Source of the DNA: Clostridia bacterium
GTDB taxonomy: Bacteria; Bacillota; Clostridia; Oscillospirales; CAG-272
Direction: 5' to 3'
Assembly: GCA_024404505.1 (NCBI GenBank)
Contig: JAKSPU010000007.1
Coordinates: 1 to 43,026, forward strand
DNA length: 43,026 bases
The position numbers and the translations under genes are program-made. Position 1 is the stretch's first letter. Every line of letters begins with the position of its first letter. Shown here piece by piece: positions 40,247-43,026 of this stretch. A model generated the notes under the pieces. That model was not told the origin of the DNA, searched no databases, and was given only the letters and a program-made list of their open reading frames with translations.

Positions 40247-43026
40247 ATGAAATATGCGGAACTGAACGACGAGTCGCTGGTCATGCTGACTCTGTCGGGT
40301 GAGGCGGCGGCATACGAGGTGCTGGTCGTCCGGTATCAGAAGGCCGTGCTGGCGGCGGCGCAGACCGTGACGCACAGCGCGTACCTCGCTGAGGACGCGG
40401 CGCAGGACGCGTTCGTCACGGCGTGGATGAAGCTGGATATGCTGGCGGAGCCGTCCAGATACCGCGGCTGGGTCTGCCGCATCGCACAGAACTGCGCCCG
40501 CCGCATGATGGAGCAGTACCGTGCGTATGTCGATTTTGACGCGCTTGAGGACTGCCTGCCCGATACCGACCCCGACACCGATCCGGCACTCGCCTACGAA
40601 CGCAGGGAGGAACACACCGCCCTGCACGCGGGGATCGACCGGCTGCCCGAACGGGTCAGACTGATCATCCGTCTGCACTATTTCGAGGGAAAGACCGTCG
40701 GCGAGATCGCCGAGCGGTTGGGCGTGAGCATCGGGACCGTCAAGGCACAGCTCTATGACGGCCGGAAAAAATTGAGAAAGGATCTGGATGCAATGGATCA
40801 GACAAGAAACGACACGCTGACCGAACGTGTGATGAAAAAGGTCGAGGAACTCAAAAAGTGGAAGTACAAGCGGGAAAAGACCGGCTTCGAGACGGTCTAC
40901 CGCGACGTGCTGGCCGAGGTCGAGGCGCTGCCCGACAGCCGGGACAAGAGTCACGCACTGGCGGACGTGCTCGTCCGCGGCTGGTGGTGGATGGGGGAGC
41001 AGAGCGACGCCATGCTCACCCGCATCAGGGAGGCCGCGCTGGCGGGGAAGAACGAGGACGTGATGAGCTTCGTCGTGCTGCGCGAAAGCGAGAAGATCGG
41101 CGGCATGGACAGAAATCAGTGGCTCCGCGACACCGCCATCCCCGAGCTGCAAAGCAACGGCTTCAAGGCCGCCGTGGGCAGCACGTGGCTGCGGATCGCC
41201 CGGAATCTGATATACGACGGAAAGGGCTTCAACGCCAACCGGCAGGAGATACTCCAAGCCGCAAAAGAGGCGCGGGCGTGGCTGCCGGAGGCGTCTGTCG
41301 ATGCGAGCCTTTCGTCGCTCCTCGGGCAGGCGTTTGACCGCGCGGATACATACGGCGGCCTGCCGGCCAACCGGTACGGCGTGCAGCCGCACGTCGTGGA
41401 GCTGCGCACGGAGGACGGGGAGGTCATGTACTGGGACGAGCAGAGCATCCTGTTCGGGGACATCGAGGCGTACGAATGGAAGTCCTGCTACCTGTTCTAC
41501 AACGCCGCCGGGTACGACGGGCATTTCACGCTCCCCGGTCTCAGGGCGGGGGAAAACAGCCGCGAGCGGCTGTATCATCTGCGGGACGGCGAAACGGTGG
41601 ACACGCCCGCCGGACGGTTTGACGGCTGCGAGGTGTGGGCATACCGGGAGGCGTTCACGCACTGCGTGACCTTCTGGAAGGAGGGCGTCGGCATCGTGCG
41701 GCAGGACTACACCCGGGACGGGTACACCACCGTGACGGCGCTGTCCGGCTATACCGTCCGGGGCGCGGGCCTTCTGCCGCTGGCGGCGGACAACGAATGG
41801 CGCTACGTGATGCTGAATCCCGATTCCTCTGTCAAGGCGGAGATCACCTACGCCGTGACCTGCACCGTCAACGGGACGTACCTTTTGTCCGGCTTCACCG
41901 ACGTGTCCCGCGCGGACTATTGCCGGGACTGCTGGGAGGACATGATGCAGGCGGTCGCCAACGAGTACTACAACTATGAAAACGGCGAGGATCGCTACTC
42001 CGACGTGTCCGACTACCTCGGGCGGGCGGAGGAGTTGGCCGTCACGCCGGCGCAGAAGGCGCACACAAGGACGGCTTCCTCCGTCGCGCGGCGCATCATG
42101 GCGGGTGTCCCGTCCCTCACGCCCGGCACGGACACGGAGAACCGCTGGAATTTCTTCAACCGGAATCTGCTCTCGCGCCGGAATGGCAGGCTGTGCCTCT
42201 CGGACTACAATTCACGCTGGTCGTTCGAGATCAAGATCTGGGACGATTCCGTGCAGAGCCGCGTTCTGCTCGATAACTTCATTTACGATATCCTCCATGA
42301 GAACACGGGGACGCTCTGGAACGACGCGTGGACGGACGGATATACCGAGACCGTCCGGCGGACGCTGTGGGGGTACGTCCTCACGACCGGGATCGCCTGC
42401 GCCGCCTGCGGGACTGTCACGGTCCCGGCGGGTAGTTTCGACGGCTGCCTGAAGGTCACACTGCACACGGCGGGCCACGGCACCGGCGCGGAATACCGCG
42501 ACGGCGAGCAGACGTTTATCTTCGCGCCGGGCGTGGGTCTTGTCTCCTTTGAGGCGGAGATCCCCGACGTGAGCCGCAGAGCCGTCTACCTCCTGACGAA
42601 ATACGAGGGCACCGGAGACGGGTATTTCCCGCTCGGGGAGGGCTTCGTCCGCCGCTACGAGGCGCAGGGACTGACGGATGGTTACGTCGGTTGGACGGAG
42701 TACACGACCGTCAGGGCTGACCCGGACGACCTGTTCGGCGATGAGGAGACCTACCTCCTGTTCTCCGATCAGTGCGGCGTCCGCAAAATGCCCCACGGCA
42801 TCACGCTGTACGACTCCGTGGACGCCGAGCAGGAGGAGAGGCGGCTGTATGAGGAGAGCAGGTACCCCGAAGCGCAGGCACTGGGACGGCTCAACGACCT
42901 GAAAATTTTCCTTCACATGATATTCCGGTATCGTGACATGAGAGGCGACGGCAGGATCGCCGCCACCCACGTGGGGATGCTCGCGGACATGGCAAAGGCA
43001 TGGGGCGGCGGAGAGGTGCCGGACGC
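40247..43026 (+). CDS. ECF-type RNA polymerase sigma factor with very large C-terminal extension, 3' end outside window
   Basis: The frame is open from ATG at 40247 to the window edge (926 codons); I read it through without a stop. Residues about 20-92 match sigma region 2 (AEDAAQDAFVTAWMKLDMLA) and about 130-180 match region 4 (FEGKTVGEIAERLGVSIGTV, KAQLYDGRKKLRKDL). ECF factors normally end here, but the chain goes on for at least 740 residues. The extension has a helical part (about 185-390) and beta-rich parts. Two related segments occur about 270 residues apart: TVDTPAGRFDGCEVW (about 450) and TVTVPAGSFDGCLKV (about 723), each followed by a GVGIV/GVGLV strand. I see no membrane helix. 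GGAGG precedes the ATG by five bases. Confidence 0.88.
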   Translation, partial: MKYAELNDESLVMLTLSGEAAAYEVLVVRYQKAVLAAAQTVTHSAYLAEDAAQDAFVTAWMKLDMLAEPSRYRGWVCRIAQNCARRMMEQYRAYVDFDALEDCLPDTDPDTDPALAYERREEHTALHAGIDRLPERVRLIIRLHYFEGKTVGEIAERLGVSIGTVKAQLYDGRKKLRKDLDAMDQTRNDTLTERVMKKVEELKKWKYKREKTGFETVYRDVLAEVEALPDSRDKSHALADVLVRGWWWMGEQSDAMLTRIREAALAGKNEDVMSFVVLRESEKIGGMDRNQWLRDTAIPELQSNGFKAAVGSTWLRIARNLIYDGKGFNANRQEILQAAKEARAWLPEASVDASLSSLLGQAFDRADTYGGLPANRYGVQPHVVELRTEDGEVMYWDEQSILFGDIEAYEWKSCYLFYNAAGYDGHFTLPGLRAGENSRERLYHLRDGETVDTPAGRFDGCEVWAYREAFTHCVTFWKEGVGIVRQDYTRDGYTTVTALSGYTVRGAGLLPLAADNEWRYVMLNPDSSVKAEITYAVTCTVNGTYLLSGFTDVSRADYCRDCWEDMMQAVANEYYNYENGEDRYSDVSDYLGRAEELAVTPAQKAHTRTASSVARRIMAGVPSLTPGTDTENRWNFFNRNLLSRRNGRLCLSDYNSRWSFEIKIWDDSVQSRVLLDNFIYDILHENTGTLWNDAWTDGYTETVRRTLWGYVLTTGIACAACGTVTVPAGSFDGCLKVTLHTAGHGTGAEYRDGEQTFIFAPGVGLVSFEAEIPDVSRRAVYLLTKYEGTGDGYFPLGEGFVRRYEAQGLTDGYVGWTEYTTVRADPDDLFGDEETYLLFSDQCGVRKMPHGITLYDSVDAEQEERRLYEESRYPEAQALGRLNDLKIFLHMIFRYRDMRGDGRIAATHVGMLADMAKAWGGGEVPD

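Overview
The window looks like a chromosome segment of a G+C-rich anaerobic member of the Clostridia (Firmicutes), possibly from a gut or rumen habitat. The evidence is a T-box leader, strong AGGAGG-type ribosome binding sites, several TTGACA/TATAAT-like promoters with 17-nt spacers, a SpoIIE-type phosphatase and a ferredoxin-dependent 2-oxoacid oxidoreductase. I see no rRNA, tRNA, CRISPR array or phage genes. Species cannot be fixed from this sequence.

Region 1 (1-11104, minus strand) is one T-box-controlled operon. In transcription order it holds two tandem XRE-cupin-acyl-CoA synthetase fusions, a P-loop ATPase, the four subunits of a VOR/KOR-type 2-oxoacid:ferredoxin oxidoreductase (delta, alpha, beta, gamma), an isopropylmalate-synthase-like protein that has lost the usual metal-binding motifs, and a TIM-barrel/acyl-CoA synthetase fusion that runs off the left end. 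My reading is that the operon activates carboxylic acids to CoA thioesters and interconverts these with 2-oxoacids. Under a T-box that may read Ile, this would suit making branched-chain amino acids by reductive carboxylation.

Region 2 (11319-13777, plus) holds two Gfo/Idh/MocA oxidoreductases, each with its own promoter, ending at a strong palindromic terminator. Region 3 (13824-19846, plus) is a partner-switching signalling operon: a membrane SpoIIE phosphatase with its own HATPase domain, a STAS-phosphotransferase fusion, a histidine phosphatase, a free STAS protein and a FliB-like cysteine-rich protein. It is followed by a decayed fragment of a Gfo/Idh gene and a bidirectional terminator shared with region 4.

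Region 4 (19851-39922, minus) is the most unusual part: about 20 kb and nine genes behind one clear promoter. The order is a CvpA-like membrane protein, two small membrane proteins, a GH3-like protein fused through two membrane helices to a dead AAA+ domain, a membrane-anchored AAA+ ATPase, a coiled-coil protein, a second membrane AAA+ ATPase with almost the same DNA over 1.1 kb, and two large anchored extracellular proteins with transglutaminase domains and many MBG-like repeats. It looks like an envelope system in which paired membrane AAA+ ATPases serve surface transglutaminases. I do not recognise it as a described system. A 172-bp MITE-like palindrome sits exactly at the stop codon of one AAA+ gene.

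Region 5 (39923-43026, plus) is a divergent intergenic region with a long hairpin, then a structured leader and an ECF sigma factor with a very large C-terminal extension that runs off the right end.
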